Assembly (NCBI GenBank): GCA_018970785.1 | Contig: JAGWVR010000032.1 | Coordinates: 1-36,132, forward strand | Reading direction: 5' to 3' | Source: Planctomycetota bacterium | Lineage (GTDB): Bacteria; Planctomycetota; Planctomycetia; Pirellulales; UBA1268 | DNA length: 36,132 nucleotides | Position numbers and translations under genes: made by a program | Shown: positions 7,250-16,260 of the stretch, piece after piece | How the letters are laid out: each line of letters starts with the position of its first letter | Numbering within the stretch: the first letter of the stretch is position 1 | The notes under the pieces: model-generated | What the model was told of the DNA's origin: nothing | Seen by the model: only the letters and a program-made list of their open reading frames with translations | Database searches by the model: none

Positions 7250-8806
7250 TCACCGCACCGCGGCCGCGGCCGAGTCGGCCGCGGCGAGGTGGCGACGGAA
7301 CTGCTCGTCGAGTTCGGCGTGGCTCGAGTCGCAGAGCTTCTCGAGGCTGTCGGCCGTGGCCGTGCCGGTGTAGACGCGCACCAGGTACTCGATGAACGCC
7401 GCGCGGTAGCGGCCGTCGCGTCCGTTCATGAAGAAGTCGGCGAGGCCGGAGATCTGGCTGTAGAGCGGTGCCAGCCGCTGATCGGCCTGGAATTCACGCC
7501 GGCCGAGCGCCGCCAGCTCGCCGAGCGGCACCTGGAAGCCGTCCTCGAGGACGCGCTCGCGGGCCGCCGGCATCCGCCCGGCGTCGGGGCCGCCGAGCGT
7601 CCAGCCGTACGGCGTCGCCACGAGGCTCTCCATGTAGCAGGCGGCGGCCTCGATCGCCCAGAATCCGACGCGCTCGCCGGCCAGTCGGCTGATCGGCCGC
7701 GTCTCGGCGAACAGCTGGTGCGTGCATTCGTGGCGGACGGTGCGGGCCGTCTCCGCGGCGGCGTCCGCGTCGGCGGCGGCGATGAACCACGCGGTCTTCG
7801 TCGGCGCCCAGTACATCCCGTCGGTGCGGCCGACGGCCGGCTCGACCGACTCCAGGCCCCGGACGTATTCGTCGCGGTCGCGGACGAGGGTGGCGGCGAA
7901 GCCGTCGAGCACCGGCGGTCGCCCGCGCCCCTCGAACCACCGCTCCCGTTCCGCCGGCTCGGCCCGGTACGCTCCGAACGCCTGCTGCCACGCCGCCCAT
8001 GTCTCCTCGACGATCCGCGCCAGTTCCGCCGCCGCGGTGAGGTCGGCGGTCGTCGCGATCCGCCAGTGGTCGCTGTCGAAACGCAGCGGCCGTTGCAGCG
8101 ATCTCTCGCGCTGCTCGGCCGCAACGGCATCGACCCAGCGGCCGAGATCGTAGCGCTCGCCGGCGCGGTAGCGGGCGAGCCGGCCGCGCGGCAGCCAGCC
8201 GAACGCCGGGTCGTAGTCTTCACCACGGTCGAGCCGCCGGTCGACCTCGACGAGCACCCAGCGGCCGTCGCGTTCGACCCAGCCTCCGGCCCGGCGGGCG
8301 CGGGCGTGGGACGGATCGTCGCGGAGGGCGAGGTGGAGCAAACGGACCGCTTCGCAGCCCTGGTCGGGCCAGGGGGGAGCGGCGGCGGTATCGGTGCCCC
8401 GCCGGGGCGTGGCGGCATGGGCGCGGGCCGCCTCGGCGGCCGCGGCGAACAGGCCGTCGGCGTGGGCGCGGCGCGCGGCGATGAAGTCGTCCCACAGGCC
8501 GCGGGCCAGGTCCCCCTCGAGCCACTCGGGCACCGCCAGGGACTCGGCGATGGCGACGATCTGCTGCCGCCCCGCGGCGGCGGGCAGCGGCCAGGCGGCG
8601 ACGAGGTCTGCCAACCGCTCCTGGCCGACGCGCCGGCAGCGGCGGACGAGATCGTCGAGTACCGCCGCGAAGCGCTCGTCGATTTCCGTCAGCGAAGCCG
8701 GGCGGTCGGCCGCCGCGCCGCCGCGTGCCACGAGCGCTCCGGGGAGCAGGGCCGCCGCCCGCAGGGCGTGGCGCCGGGACCGAAGAGACCCGTGGTCTGG
8801 CATCAT
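7250..8806 (-). CDS. Exported DUF1570-like protein with an HExxH zinc-peptidase motif
   Basis: A 518-residue protein. The N-terminus ([19 protein letters not shown]) has paired arginines before a hydrophobic run and looks like a Tat-type signal. The central 200 residues are helical and charged with no family I can name. The C-terminal half resembles the DUF1570 group: HECTH at 359-363 gives an HExxH zinc site, followed by [15 protein letters not shown], where a glutamate could be the third ligand, and a final segment ending near FRRHLAAAD. Proposed role: an extracytoplasmic metallopeptidase of unknown substrate. The ATG at 8806 overlaps the stop of the isomerase gene as ATGA; a second ATG at 8803 is better spaced from GGGAGG, so the true start could be either. 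This overlap implies translational coupling. Confidence 0.72.
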   Translation of the reverse strand: MMPDHGSLRSRRHALRAAALLPGALVARGGAAADRPASLTEIDERFAAVLDDLVRRCRRVGQERLADLVAAWPLPAAAGRQQIVAIAESLAVPEWLEGDLARGLWDDFIAARRAHADGLFAAAAEAARAHAATPRRGTDTAAAPPWPDQGCEAVRLLHLALRDDPSHARARRAGGWVERDGRWVLVEVDRRLDRGEDYDPAFGWLPRGRLARYRAGERYDLGRWVDAVAAEQRERSLQRPLRFDSDHWRIATTADLTAAAELARIVEETWAAWQQAFGAYRAEPAERERWFEGRGRPPVLDGFAATLVRDRDEYVRGLESVEPAVGRTDGMYWAPTKTAWFIAAADADAAAETARTVRHECTHQLFAETRPISRLAGERVGFWAIEAAACYMESLVATPYGWTLGGPDAGRMPAARERVLEDGFQVPLGELAALGRREFQADQRLAPLYSQISGLADFFMNGRDGRYRAAFIEYLVRVYTGTATADSLEKLCDSSHAELDEQFRRHLAAADSAAAAVR

Positions 8807-9804
8807 GCCTCCCGGCCGAAAGCGGCGTCGAAGGCACGACGGGCGGGCGGGAAGTCGAGCGTGCGGACGAAACCGGCCGCCTCGGCGGCGCCGTGCTCGC
8901 GGTCCATGCCGCTGTCCTCCCACTCGACCGACAGCGGACCGCCGTAGCCGATCTGATTGAGCGCGCGGATGACCGCCTCGAAGTCGATCGCACCCCTCCC
9001 CGGCGAGCGGAAGTCCCAGCCCCGGCGTGGATCGCCGAAGGGAAGATGGCTGCCGAGGATCCCGCTGCTGCCGTCGAGCGTGGTGGCGGCGTCCTTGACG
9101 TGGACGTGGTAGATCCGGTCGGGGAAGGCGCGGATGAACGCCACGGGATCGACTCCCTGCCAGTGGAGGTGGCTGGGGTCGAAGTTGAATCCGAATTCGT
9201 CGCGGCGTCCGATCGCGTCGAGCGCCCGGGCCGCGGTCACGGTGTCGTAGGCGATCTCGCCGGCATGGACCTCCAGTGCGAAGCGCACGCCGCACTCGGC
9301 GAACACGTCGAGGATCGGATTCCAGCGTTCGGCGAACTCGCGGAATCCCTCCTCGATCCACTCCGGTGGCACCGGGGGAAATGAGTACAGCAGCGGCCAG
9401 ATCGACGAGCCGGTGAAGCCGCAGACGACCGCGACGCCGAGCCGGCGCGCGGCCCGGGCCGTTTCCATCATCTCGGCGGCGGCGCGGCGGTTGACCCCGA
9501 CCGGGTCGCCGTCGCCCCAGACGTGGGGCGGGAGGATCGCCCGGTGGCGGTCGTCGATCCGGTCGCAGACGGCCTGGCCGACGAGGTGGGAGGAGATCGC
9601 GTGCACGCACAGCTCGTGGCGCTCGAGCGTGTCACGGATCGCCGCGCAATAGCCGGTCTCGGCGACGGCACGGCGGACGTCGAAGTGGTCGCCCCAGCAG
9701 GCCAGCTCGAGGCCGTCGAAGCCGAACGACCGCGCCTTGCGGGCGAGGTCTTCCAGCGGCAGGTCGGCCCACTGGCCGGTGAACAGGGTGACGGGGCGGG
9801 GCAT
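8803..9804 (-). CDS. Sugar phosphate isomerase/epimerase (xylose isomerase-like TIM barrel)
   Basis: A 333-residue protein of the xylose isomerase-like TIM barrel superfamily. Metal-ligand positions typical of the fold can be picked out: E178 (FALEVHAGE), D209 (NFDPSH), H235 (YHVHVKDA) and E294 (LSVEWED). These enzymes isomerise or epimerise sugars or sugar acids, or dehydrate keto-inositols; the substrate cannot be read from the sequence. Planctomycete genomes carry many such paralogues. No signal peptide is seen, so it is likely cytoplasmic. The ATG at 9804 starts the family-like sequence [12 protein letters not shown]; the longer open frame behind it is antisense noise over the permease gene. 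No clear Shine-Dalgarno is present. It overlaps the following peptidase gene by 4 bases. Confidence 0.88.
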   Translation of the reverse strand: MPRPVTLFTGQWADLPLEDLARKARSFGFDGLELACWGDHFDVRRAVAETGYCAAIRDTLERHELCVHAISSHLVGQAVCDRIDDRHRAILPPHVWGDGDPVGVNRRAAAEMMETARAARRLGVAVVCGFTGSSIWPLLYSFPPVPPEWIEEGFREFAERWNPILDVFAECGVRFALEVHAGEIAYDTVTAARALDAIGRRDEFGFNFDPSHLHWQGVDPVAFIRAFPDRIYHVHVKDAATTLDGSSGILGSHLPFGDPRRGWDFRSPGRGAIDFEAVIRALNQIGYGGPLSVEWEDSGMDREHGAAEAAGFVRTLDFPPARRAFDAAFGREA

Positions 9805-9859
9805 GGGGGCGGGTCCGGTGGATGAGAAAACCAAGTCTGCCAGCTTCGGAGGGGCGCGG

Positions 9860-9877
9860 AAAAGACCGCCAGCGGCC
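9860..9877 (-). terminator. Weak intrinsic terminator after the LptF/LptG-type permease gene
   Basis: On the minus strand a 5-bp stem (GGCCG, loop CTGG, CGGTC, one G-U pair) is directly followed by TTTT, 13 bases after the permease stop. Both stem and T-run are short. It may separate the phosphatase-permease unit from the isomerase-peptidase-transketolase unit. Confidence 0.38.
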
Positions 9878-9890
9878 CCGGGATGCCGAC

Positions 9891-11075
9891 TCAGGTGCGG
9901 AGCACGCGCCGCAGCAGCCAGGCCCCCCACAGGCAGACCAGCACGTTTCCCGTCCAGACGGCCACCGGCGGGACCGAGCCCGACTTGGCCTGCGAGACCC
10001 CGAACATGAACACCGGGTAGTAGACCAGGAGGATCGGCAGGAAGCAGAGGAAGAAGCTCGTGAGGAAGTCGGCGTTGCGCAGCCGGATCGCCATCGGCGC
10101 CCCGACGAGCACGAAGCACAGCGCCGAGAAGCCGTTGGCCCACCGGCGCCACGGCTCCATCACGATCCGGTGGTAGCGGCCGCGCTCGGCGGCGGCGACG
10201 CCGCGCTCGTGCTCCACCGCGCGCGGCAGCGTGCCTTCCAGACGCCCCTCGAGGAGTGCCAGGGCGCGCTTGCCGGCGGCCAGTTGCTCGATGCGGCTGA
10301 TCCGCTCCGCCTGCTCGATGCGCGCCGCCGCGAAGTCGGCCATCGCGATCTCCGACGGGCTCGTCGAGCCCCCCCCCTTGCGGCTCACGGCGTCGAGGGG
10401 CAGCTCGCGTTCGATGGTGTCGGGGAACACCGCCTTGACGTCGCCGACGTGGAGGGTGCCGTTGCGGCACAGCACGGTGAGCGTGCCGGCGTCCGGATTG
10501 GCGCGGAGCTCGGCGGCCGCCGCCGAGATCGTCACCGCCGGGCCGCCGCCCGACGGCTGGATCGAGAGCGTCGGCCGGACCAGCGTCCGCCCCTCCACGG
10601 CCTTGACGTTGATCGAGACCTGTGCGGTGGCGTAGGCGCGCTGCTGCCGCAGCCGCCCGTAGATGATGTCCTCGACGCTGGAGACGATCACGCGGCGGAC
10701 ACCGTCGCGCCCCCACGACACGGCCACGTCGTTGAGCCACACCGACACCAGGCTCACCGCCACCGCCAGCCCGAGCGCCGGGCGGATCGCCGCCAGCGGG
10801 GTGATGCCCGCCGCTTTGAGCGCCGTGATCTCGTTGGCCGCGGACATCCGTCCGAACACGCTGGCGACCGCGAACAGCATCGTCCCTGGCACCGCGAACC
10901 GCATCGCCTCGGGGAGGATGTACGGCACGAGCGCCACGATCTGCACCAGCCCCAGCCCCTGCTGCTGCGCTTCCTTCACCAGCCCGACGACGAGCATGAA
11001 CAGCGTCAGCGCCCCGAGGGCCACGAGGAACACCTGGAGCAGCTCGCGGAGCACGTAGCGCGTGATGATCGTCAT
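9891..11075 (-). CDS. LptF/LptG (YjgP/YjgQ) family permease
   Basis: A 394-residue membrane protein. Three membrane segments lie in the N-terminal part (about 12-32, 61-80, 98-118), followed by a large extracytoplasmic region (about 120-300) and three more C-terminal segments (about 305-385), the layout of LptF and LptG. The conserved [11 protein letters not shown] (81-91) follows the second segment. In proteobacteria LptF and LptG form the membrane part of the LptBFG extractor that moves lipopolysaccharide toward the outer membrane. Here a single copy is found with no lptA, lptB or lptC nearby; the second subunit may be elsewhere or it may work as a homodimer. Its ATG overlaps the PP2C stop as ATGA, so the two are probably translated together. 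Confidence 0.85.
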   Translation of the reverse strand: MTIITRYVLRELLQVFLVALGALTLFMLVVGLVKEAQQQGLGLVQIVALVPYILPEAMRFAVPGTMLFAVASVFGRMSAANEITALKAAGITPLAAIRPALGLAVAVSLVSVWLNDVAVSWGRDGVRRVIVSSVEDIIYGRLRQQRAYATAQVSINVKAVEGRTLVRPTLSIQPSGGGPAVTISAAAAELRANPDAGTLTVLCRNGTLHVGDVKAVFPDTIERELPLDAVSRKGGGSTSPSEIAMADFAAARIEQAERISRIEQLAAGKRALALLEGRLEGTLPRAVEHERGVAAAERGRYHRIVMEPWRRWANGFSALCFVLVGAPMAIRLRNADFLTSFFLCFLPILLVYYPVFMFGVSQAKSGSVPPVAVWTGNVLVCLWGAWLLRRVLRT

Positions 11076-12430
11076 GCCGGCCCCCGCGGCATGGGTGGCG
11101 TGCCGATCCCCGTGGTCCCGCCGGTGGTGTCGCCGCCCCGCGCCGCCTCGAGCGACCGCACGTAGATCGCGACCGCGGCCGCGATCTCTGCCAGGGCCTC
11201 GCCGACCGCCTGCCCGGCGCCGTGCTGGCGGGCCCGGGCGAGATGGTCGAGGGTCCGCAGCCGCTGCGGTTCGGCGAGGCCGTCGGAGGCGGACTCGATG
11301 CTGCCCACGATCCCCTCGAGAAGGGCCGGGCGCGGGCTCGAGTCGTACGACCGGTACGGTGCGCGGCCGAGGCGCCCGCCGGGCTGGAGGACGAAGCGAC
11401 CGCCGACGTCGGCCGGGAGGAAGCCGAGGATCGCCACCGCCAGCGCGCCGAACGCGACGACCAGCGCCAGCGCACTGATCGCCCAGCAGACCGGTCGCCA
11501 CGGCTCGGGAAGCCGCGTCGTGAGGTCGCTCCACGGGCTCACCAGCAGCGACACGAACAGCCCCACGGCCGACGCCGCCAGCGGCCACCAGGCCGGGCGC
11601 GTCGGCTGCCGCGGGGAGGGGTCGTCGTCGGTGAGCGGCCAGTCGTCGGCGCGGCGGTGGCGCGGCGACACCTCCTCCGCGCCGGCCCGGGCGACGATCA
11701 CCGTGACGTTGTCGGGACCGCCACGGATCAGCGCCAGGCCGAGGAGCGTGGCGGCCGCGGCACGCGGCTCGAGCCCGGCCGCGAGGAGGCCGATTTCCTC
11801 GTCGGCGACCTGGCCGGAGAGGCCGTCGCTGCAGAGGACGAAGACGTCGCCGGCCTCGACCCCGAACGGGCCCTCGAGGTCGACGTCGACGCGCGGATGC
11901 GGGCCCATCGAACGCGTGATGATGTTGCGCGGTGCCGCGCCGGCCTGCTCGCGCGACAGTCCGCCGCTGGCCTCGAGATCCCAGACGAGCGAGTGGTCAC
12001 GCGTCAGTTGGTCGATCGTGGTGCGCCGGACGCGGTATACCCGGCTGTCGCCGACATGGGCCACGAGGGCCCCGCGCGGAAGGAGGACGAGCACCGAGCA
12101 GGTGGTGCCCATCCCACGGAACTCGGCGGCGTTCTCGCCGCGCTGGTGGATCTCGCCATTGACCTGCTCCAGCGCCCGCCGCAGGGCGAGGGGGGGCGAA
12201 CGCTCGGCGGTCTTCTCGTAGACCAGCGGGACCTGGCGTGCGGCGATCGAGCTGGCCAGTTCACCGGCGGCATGGGCCCCCATCCCGTCGGCGACGAGGA
12301 ACAGCCACCCGCGCGCCTGGTACTGCTGGGGGTCGGCGGGGGGGAGAACGGCCCGGGAATCCTGGTTGGAGGCGCGGCGGCGGCCGACGTCGGACAGGTC
12401 GTGACAGACGAGGCTCGTGCCGTTTCCCAC
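11072..12430 (-). CDS. PP2C-type serine/threonine phosphatase with membrane segments
   Basis: A 452-residue protein. The phosphatase domain occupies about 5-250 with the metal-binding motifs of the family: [13 protein letters not shown] (13-25), [12 protein letters not shown] (47-57), [27 protein letters not shown] and [11 protein letters not shown]. Two hydrophobic segments (about 281-303 and 313-337) follow, then a helical tail of about 110 residues. The phosphatase domain is probably cytoplasmic and membrane-tethered. It should oppose a Hanks-type Ser/Thr kinase, a family abundant in planctomycetes, though none is in this window. The start is a GTG at 12430 with an AAGG element in front. 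The tight overlap with the LptF/LptG-type gene suggests a link to envelope assembly, which is inference. Confidence 0.88.
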   Translation of the reverse strand: MGNGTSLVCHDLSDVGRRRASNQDSRAVLPPADPQQYQARGWLFLVADGMGAHAAGELASSIAARQVPLVYEKTAERSPPLALRRALEQVNGEIHQRGENAAEFRGMGTTCSVLVLLPRGALVAHVGDSRVYRVRRTTIDQLTRDHSLVWDLEASGGLSREQAGAAPRNIITRSMGPHPRVDVDLEGPFGVEAGDVFVLCSDGLSGQVADEEIGLLAAGLEPRAAAATLLGLALIRGGPDNVTVIVARAGAEEVSPRHRRADDWPLTDDDPSPRQPTRPAWWPLAASAVGLFVSLLVSPWSDLTTRLPEPWRPVCWAISALALVVAFGALAVAILGFLPADVGGRFVLQPGGRLGRAPYRSYDSSPRPALLEGIVGSIESASDGLAEPQRLRTLDHLARARQHGAGQAVGEALAEIAAAVAIYVRSLEAARGGDTTGGTTGIGTPPMPRGPA

Positions 12431-12568
12431 GCCTTGTCGTCCCGCCTGGGTGTACCGTCAGGAATTGGGGAGCGGCGGGATTCTAACCCCGGCGACCCGG
12501 CCGTCGCGATACGGCTCGCCGGTCCGACCAGGTCCGGCCGGGATGATCTGGTGGGGTGCCGCGGCGCC

Positions 12569-12577
12569 TGCTAGGGT
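12569..12577 (+). promoter_or_regulatory. Candidate extended -10 just before the PEGA gene
   Basis: TGCTAGGGT has the TGn extension and the TAnnnT frame of an extended -10. It ends 7 bases before the ATG at 12585, which would place the transcription start at about the A of the ATG. No Shine-Dalgarno sequence lies in between. A leaderless transcript is therefore possible. Confidence 0.3.
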
Positions 12578-12584
12578 CCGCGCC

Positions 12585-13220
12585 ATGGCCATCCCCTGCC
12601 TGCCGCCGTCCGCCGCTGCCCGCCGCTCGTTTCCGGCCCGTGCCCTCGCGGCCGCTGCGGTGCTGGGCCTCCTCGCCGGTGCCGGTGGCTGTGTGCAGCG
12701 GAGGATGACGATCCGCAGCACCCCCCCGGGGGCACTGGTCTACGTCGATGATTATCAGCTCGGCCAGGCGCCGGTATCGACCGACTTCATCTACTACGGG
12801 ACGCGCAAGATCCGGCTGGTGAAGGATGGCTACGAAACGCTCACCGTCCGCCAGCCGTTCCCCCATCCGTGGTACCAGGTGTTCCCCCTCGACTTCGTCA
12901 CCGAGAACCTCTGGCCATGGGAGATCCGCGACGAGCGCGTCGTCGATCTGACGATGGTTCCCGCCGCGGCGATCCCCGCCGAGGATGTCGCCGCCCGTGC
13001 CGAGCAGGCCCGGCTCGCCGCCGGTAGCCTGCCGACTCCGCCACCGCTGGCCCCACGGCTCGCTCCGGCCCCGGTGCCCGCGCCGAGCCCGGCGTTCGGC
13101 CCGGCAGGTTCGCCGCCTCCACCGCCGCTGTCGTTCCCGCAGCCGGCCCTGCAAGCGCCGCTGCAAAACGCCCCCGGGCAGGGCCTACCGAGCCTCGGCG
13201 CTCCGCCGCTCATGCAATAA
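12585..13220 (+). CDS. PEGA-domain lipoprotein with a proline-rich tail
   Basis: A 211-residue predicted lipoprotein. A long signal sequence ends in LLAGAGGC with the lipid-attachment cysteine at 36. A PEGA-like beta domain follows (about 40-90: IRSTPPGALVYVDDYQLGQAPV and RKIRLVKDGYETLTV). PEGA domains are small surface-associated modules of unclear binding function. Residues about 100-125 (PWYQVFPLDFVTENLWPWEIRDER) match the type of segment found in other planctomycete PEGA lipoproteins. The last 70 residues are rich in Pro, Ala and Leu and are probably flexible. The longer open frame upstream would overlap the PP2C promoter region and lacks a signal peptide at its start, so ATG 12585 is chosen. 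It is followed after 6 bases by the PaaK-like gene. Confidence 0.85.
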   Translation: MAIPCLPPSAAARRSFPARALAAAAVLGLLAGAGGCVQRRMTIRSTPPGALVYVDDYQLGQAPVSTDFIYYGTRKIRLVKDGYETLTVRQPFPHPWYQVFPLDFVTENLWPWEIRDERVVDLTMVPAAAIPAEDVAARAEQARLAAGSLPTPPPLAPRLAPAPVPAPSPAFGPAGSPPPPPLSFPQPALQAPLQNAPGQGLPSLGAPPLMQ

Positions 13221-13221
13221 T
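13213..13221 (+). promoter_or_regulatory. Candidate extended -10 overlapping the PEGA stop codon
   Basis: TGCAATAAT carries the TGn extension and AATAAT (5 of 6 to TATAAT). It overlaps the TAA stop of the PEGA gene and ends 5 bases before the ATG at 13227. No Shine-Dalgarno is present. It could give the PaaK-like gene its own nearly leaderless transcript, or simply be the AT-rich neighbourhood of a stop codon. Confidence 0.32.
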
Positions 13222-13226
13222 CGGGC

Positions 13227-14522
13227 ATGCGGCCGCTGCCCACGCCCCCGTCCCGTGATCGCGCCGACCTCGACCGGGTCAAGCTCGCGCGTCTGCGGGA
13301 ACTCCTCGGGACGGTGCTTCCGGCCAACCGCTTCTACGCCAGCAAGCTCTGCGCCCGCCGAGCGCCGACGGCGCTTGCCGACCTGGCCGACTGGCCGTTC
13401 ACCACCAAGGAGGAGCTCGTCTCCGGCGCCGCCGACTCCGGTCTCCCCGCCAACCTCACCTGGGATCCCGACCGGTACGTGCGCTACCACCAGACCAGCG
13501 GCACGCACGGCCGACCCCTGCCGATTCTCGACGCGGCAGCCGACTGGGAATGGTGGATGGCATGCTGGCAGCAGGTGCTCGGCCGCGGCGCCGTCGGCCC
13601 AGGCGACCGCGTGCTGGTCGCCAGTTCGTTCGGGCCGTACCTCGGGTTCTGGAGCGGGTTCGAGGGGGTGATCGCCGCCGGCGCCATGGCGATCCCGGCG
13701 GGGGGGATGTCGTCACAGGCGCGCTTGGCATTGGCCCGGAGCACGAACGCCACCGTGCTGCTGGCGACGCCCAGCTACGCGCTGCACCTGGCGGAGGTGG
13801 CCGGCGCCACGGGCGTCGACCTGACGACGCTGGCGGTGCGGCTGGTGGTGGTCGCCGGCGAGCCCGGGGGGTCGGTGCCGGCGGTGCGCGCGGCGCTGCG
13901 GCGCGCGTGGGGGGCGGACGTGCTCGATCACGCCGGTGCCAGCGAGGTCGGGCCGTGGGGCGTCGGCAGCACCGGCGGAGCCATCGCCGCGATGCCCGAC
14001 CTCGAGGTGATCGAGGAGTGGTTCCACCCCGAGTTCATCCCCCTGCCCCCCGCCAGCGCCGACGATCCCGGCGGTCTGGCCGAGTTGGTCCTCACCACGC
14101 TCGGCCGTGCCGGGGCGCCGGTGATCCGCTACCGCACCGGCGACGTCGTCCGGCCGCGCTGGCCGACGGCGACGGAGGTCGCGGCGGGGGCGTCGCCCTG
14201 GGTGCGCCTCGCCGGCGGCGTGCTCGGACGGACCGACGACATGCTCGTCATCCGCGGGGTGAACGTCTTCCCATCGGCGATCGACGGGATCCTCCGCGCC
14301 TTCCCCGACGTCGTCGAGTACCGGCTCACGGTCGATCGCGACGGCGCCCTCGACCGGCTCGCCGTCGAGATCGAGGACCGGCTCCACGCGCCGGCGCGTG
14401 TCGCCGACGAGCTGCACCTCCGTCTCGGCCTGCGCGTCGACGTCACCGAGGTGCCGGCCGGGGCGCTGCCGCGCTGCGAAGGGAAGGGGCGCCGGGTCGT
14501 CGACCGGCGCCGGCATCGCTGA
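13227..14522 (+). CDS. PaaK-like adenylate-forming enzyme (AMP-binding, phenylacetate-CoA ligase type)
   Basis: A 431-residue member of the ANL adenylate-forming superfamily, closest in pattern to phenylacetate-CoA ligase (PaaK). The phosphate-binding loop is YHQTSGTHGRP (87-97), the A5-like YRTGD is at 302-306, and the C-terminal domain opens with GRTDDMLVIRGVNVFPSAI. PaaK itself has about 430-440 residues, so the length fits. These enzymes activate a carboxylic acid as an acyl-AMP and pass it to CoA or another acceptor; no paa genes are nearby, so the substrate is unknown. It lies 6 bases after the PEGA gene and 40 bases before the DUF971 gene. The start lacks a Shine-Dalgarno sequence. Confidence 0.88.
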   Translation: MRPLPTPPSRDRADLDRVKLARLRELLGTVLPANRFYASKLCARRAPTALADLADWPFTTKEELVSGAADSGLPANLTWDPDRYVRYHQTSGTHGRPLPILDAAADWEWWMACWQQVLGRGAVGPGDRVLVASSFGPYLGFWSGFEGVIAAGAMAIPAGGMSSQARLALARSTNATVLLATPSYALHLAEVAGATGVDLTTLAVRLVVVAGEPGGSVPAVRAALRRAWGADVLDHAGASEVGPWGVGSTGGAIAAMPDLEVIEEWFHPEFIPLPPASADDPGGLAELVLTTLGRAGAPVIRYRTGDVVRPRWPTATEVAAGASPWVRLAGGVLGRTDDMLVIRGVNVFPSAIDGILRAFPDVVEYRLTVDRDGALDRLAVEIEDRLHAPARVADELHLRLGLRVDVTEVPAGALPRCEGKGRRVVDRRRHR

Positions 14523-14562
14523 CCGCCCGGTCGTTTTCCGACACCATCCCCGAGGAGCCGAG

Positions 14563-14928
14563 ATGGCCAGCCCGTTCCCCACGTCGGTCGCCCGCACACC
14601 GCGCGGCGACATCGCCATCGAGTGGTCCGACGGCCTCCACGCCGAATACTCGCCGCGGTTGCTCCGCGACGCCTGCCCGTGTGCCACTTGCCGCGAGCGG
14701 CGCGGGGCGGCGCCACCCGCGGCGCCGCTGCTCCCCGTGCTCGCGCCGGCCGATCTGGTGCCGTTGGCGGTGGCCACGATGCGCCCGGTCGGGCAGTATG
14801 CCTACGGGATCGAGTTCACCGACGGTCATGCCAGCGGGATCTACACGCTCGACTACCTGCACGAGCTGGGGGGTGGGGCGGCGCCGGGTTCACCGGGTGC
14901 GGTCGTCGGACCTGCCGCCGGCGGATGA
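14563..14928 (+). CDS. DUF971 domain protein
   Basis: A 121-residue protein with the DUF971 fold pattern: an early IEWSDGLHAEYSPRLLRDACPCATCRERR (19-47) and a later YGIEFTDGHASGIYTLDYL. The same domain forms the N-terminal zinc-binding part of gamma-butyrobetaine hydroxylase-type enzymes. The cysteines C38, C40 and C43 and a nearby histidine could bind metal. Stand-alone DUF971 proteins are widespread and are sometimes encoded beside Mrp/ApbC iron-sulfur carriers; no such gene is here. The ATG at 14563 has GAGGAG 6 bases upstream, and the family-like sequence starts just after it. It is the last gene of the PEGA-PaaK-DUF971 run. Confidence 0.88.
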   Translation: MASPFPTSVARTPRGDIAIEWSDGLHAEYSPRLLRDACPCATCRERRGAAPPAAPLLPVLAPADLVPLAVATMRPVGQYAYGIEFTDGHASGIYTLDYLHELGGGAAPGSPGAVVGPAAGG

Positions 14929-14938
14929 CGAGCCCGCG

Positions 14939-14971
14939 CCGGATGCTGCTGCCCGTCACCGGGGCATCCGG
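14939..14971. terminator. Hairpin between convergent genes (DUF971 / glycosyltransferase)
   Basis: A perfect 8-bp inverted repeat (CCGGATGC ... GCATCCGG) encloses a second 4-bp stem (CCCG, TCAC loop, CGGG) with a 5-base bulge on one side. It covers the stop codon of the minus-strand glycosyltransferase gene and the gap to the plus-strand DUF971 gene. No T-tract is present. Bidirectional termination is inferred. Confidence 0.48.
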
Positions 14972-16221
14972 CCCACGGCACGCGCGACCACGGCGTGCAA
15001 GCCGTCGGCATACGCGGGAATCGAGAACTGCTCCGCCCGGGCCCGGCTTTGACGGCCCATCTCCAGCCGGAGGGCCGCGTCCGCTGCCAGCCGTTCGACC
15101 GACCCGGCGAGCGCGTCGACGTCGTCGTAAGGATGGATGAATCCGTCCACCCCGTCCCGAACGACGGTGCCCGAGTTCGGCGTCGAAACCACCGGCAATC
15201 CCGCTGCCATCGCCTCCATCACGGCCCCGGGTGACCCCTCGCACGTACTGGGGAACAGCAGCACGTCGAACGACGCCAGGCGCGCCGCGACCTCGCTCCG
15301 CGGGACCGGTCCCACCACCTCGACCGAGTCGGTGCCGGCGATCAGCGACGCGTGGGCTCCGGTCGGTCCGACGAGGACGAAACGGATCCCGCGCCCCTGC
15401 AAGCGCTTCGCCACCTCGAGGAAGTACGGCGTACCCTTCCTCAACCCCAGGGACCCGACGAACCCCACCGTGACCGGCCCGGGCCTCCCGGACCGATCGA
15501 CGAACGCGTACGAGTCGGCCTCGATCGGGTACGGCAGAACCGTGATCTTGTCCTCGGGCACGCCCTGCGCCAGGAGCGACGCCTTCACGTACTCGCTGGC
15601 GCAGGTGACGGCGTCCGCGTTCGCCCACGTCCGCTGCTCGACCTCCTCGACGAGGTCGGCGTCGTGCGGCTCCGAGGCTGCGGTTTTCCACTCTGGAAAC
15701 CGCTCGGCTTGGGTCGCCTCCTGCCGCCGTTCCTCGGCCATCGTCGCGATCATCTGGTCGACGATCACGCGCAGGCCTTTGGCGCGGGCGACGGCGCAGA
15801 GCGACGGGCTGACATTGCGGACGAAGCCGAACAGGGCGTTTCCCGCGCCGAATCCGCGCCGTGCAATCCACTCCCCGACCTGCTCGGACTCCCAGGCGTA
15901 GTACTCCTCGACCGTCGTGAACCGCCTTCTGCCGAGCGGGATCCGGGCGGCGAGCGCGAGATTCGTCCAGACCTTTGACACGTCCAGACCGGGGTGACGC
16001 CGCTCGCGCATCCGGTTGGCACGGCGGGGATCGATGACCGCCACGAGCGAAGCGATGGCGGACACCGTCGAGCCCGGCTTGAAATACCACGGGACATACA
16101 TCCGCTCGAGCGCCGACCGCGACTGCAGTGCCAGCGGAATCGCGTAGTGCAGCCGCGCCCCGTCCTGGGCGACGACGACACGGCAGGCGGGGGACGGGGC
16201 GGAGTGTGGCGAGCCAGTCAT
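14956..16221 (-). CDS. GT4-family glycosyltransferase
   Basis: A 421-residue retaining glycosyltransferase of the GT-B fold. The C-terminal half shows the GT4 pattern: VGFVGSLGLRKGTPYFLEVAKRL (about 253-275), then the nucleotide-sugar binding block CEGSPGAVMEAMAAGLPVV (about 326-344) with the E-x7-E arrangement. The N-terminal acceptor-binding half is less typical. It contains LHYAIPLAL early on, as if recognising a particular acceptor, and a central helical stretch. The sugar donor and the product are unknown; cell-surface polysaccharide or exported oligosaccharide is a reasonable guess. It stands alone on the minus strand, divergent from the HlyD-type gene. The start lies in a GC-rich context without a strong Shine-Dalgarno. 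Confidence 0.88.
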   Translation of the reverse strand: MTGSPHSAPSPACRVVVAQDGARLHYAIPLALQSRSALERMYVPWYFKPGSTVSAIASLVAVIDPRRANRMRERRHPGLDVSKVWTNLALAARIPLGRRRFTTVEEYYAWESEQVGEWIARRGFGAGNALFGFVRNVSPSLCAVARAKGLRVIVDQMIATMAEERRQEATQAERFPEWKTAASEPHDADLVEEVEQRTWANADAVTCASEYVKASLLAQGVPEDKITVLPYPIEADSYAFVDRSGRPGPVTVGFVGSLGLRKGTPYFLEVAKRLQGRGIRFVLVGPTGAHASLIAGTDSVEVVGPVPRSEVAARLASFDVLLFPSTCEGSPGAVMEAMAAGLPVVSTPNSGTVVRDGVDGFIHPYDDVDALAGSVERLAADAALRLEMGRQSRARAEQFSIPAYADGLHAVVARAVGRMPR

Positions 16222-16260
16222 GCGCTTCGGGCTGATCGTACGAAAGGAAACGGACCGCGG

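Noticed and set aside
5618-8947. Plus-strand open frame of about 1100 codons
   Set aside because: It is antisense to transketolase and the DUF1570-like gene, both of which have clear motifs on the minus strand. Its translation is rich in Arg, Gly and Val without any recognisable domain.
9805-11475. Extension of the isomerase frame upstream of 9804
   Set aside because: It overlaps the LptF/LptG-type gene in another frame and shows no family similarity; the isomerase pattern begins at the ATG at 9804.
12466-12490. tRNA 3'-half-like sequence on the minus strand (GGGGTTAGAATCCC followed by GCTCCCCA)
   Set aside because: The T-loop would carry A instead of the invariant C56, the T-stem pairs for only three bases, and no matching 5' acceptor strand, D-arm or anticodon arm is found in the expected 70-90 bases. 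At most a decayed remnant.
13227-14522. The PaaK-like gene as true phenylacetate-CoA ligase (paaK)
   Set aside because: No paa pathway genes are near, and the family includes many enzymes with other substrates, so no gene symbol is given.
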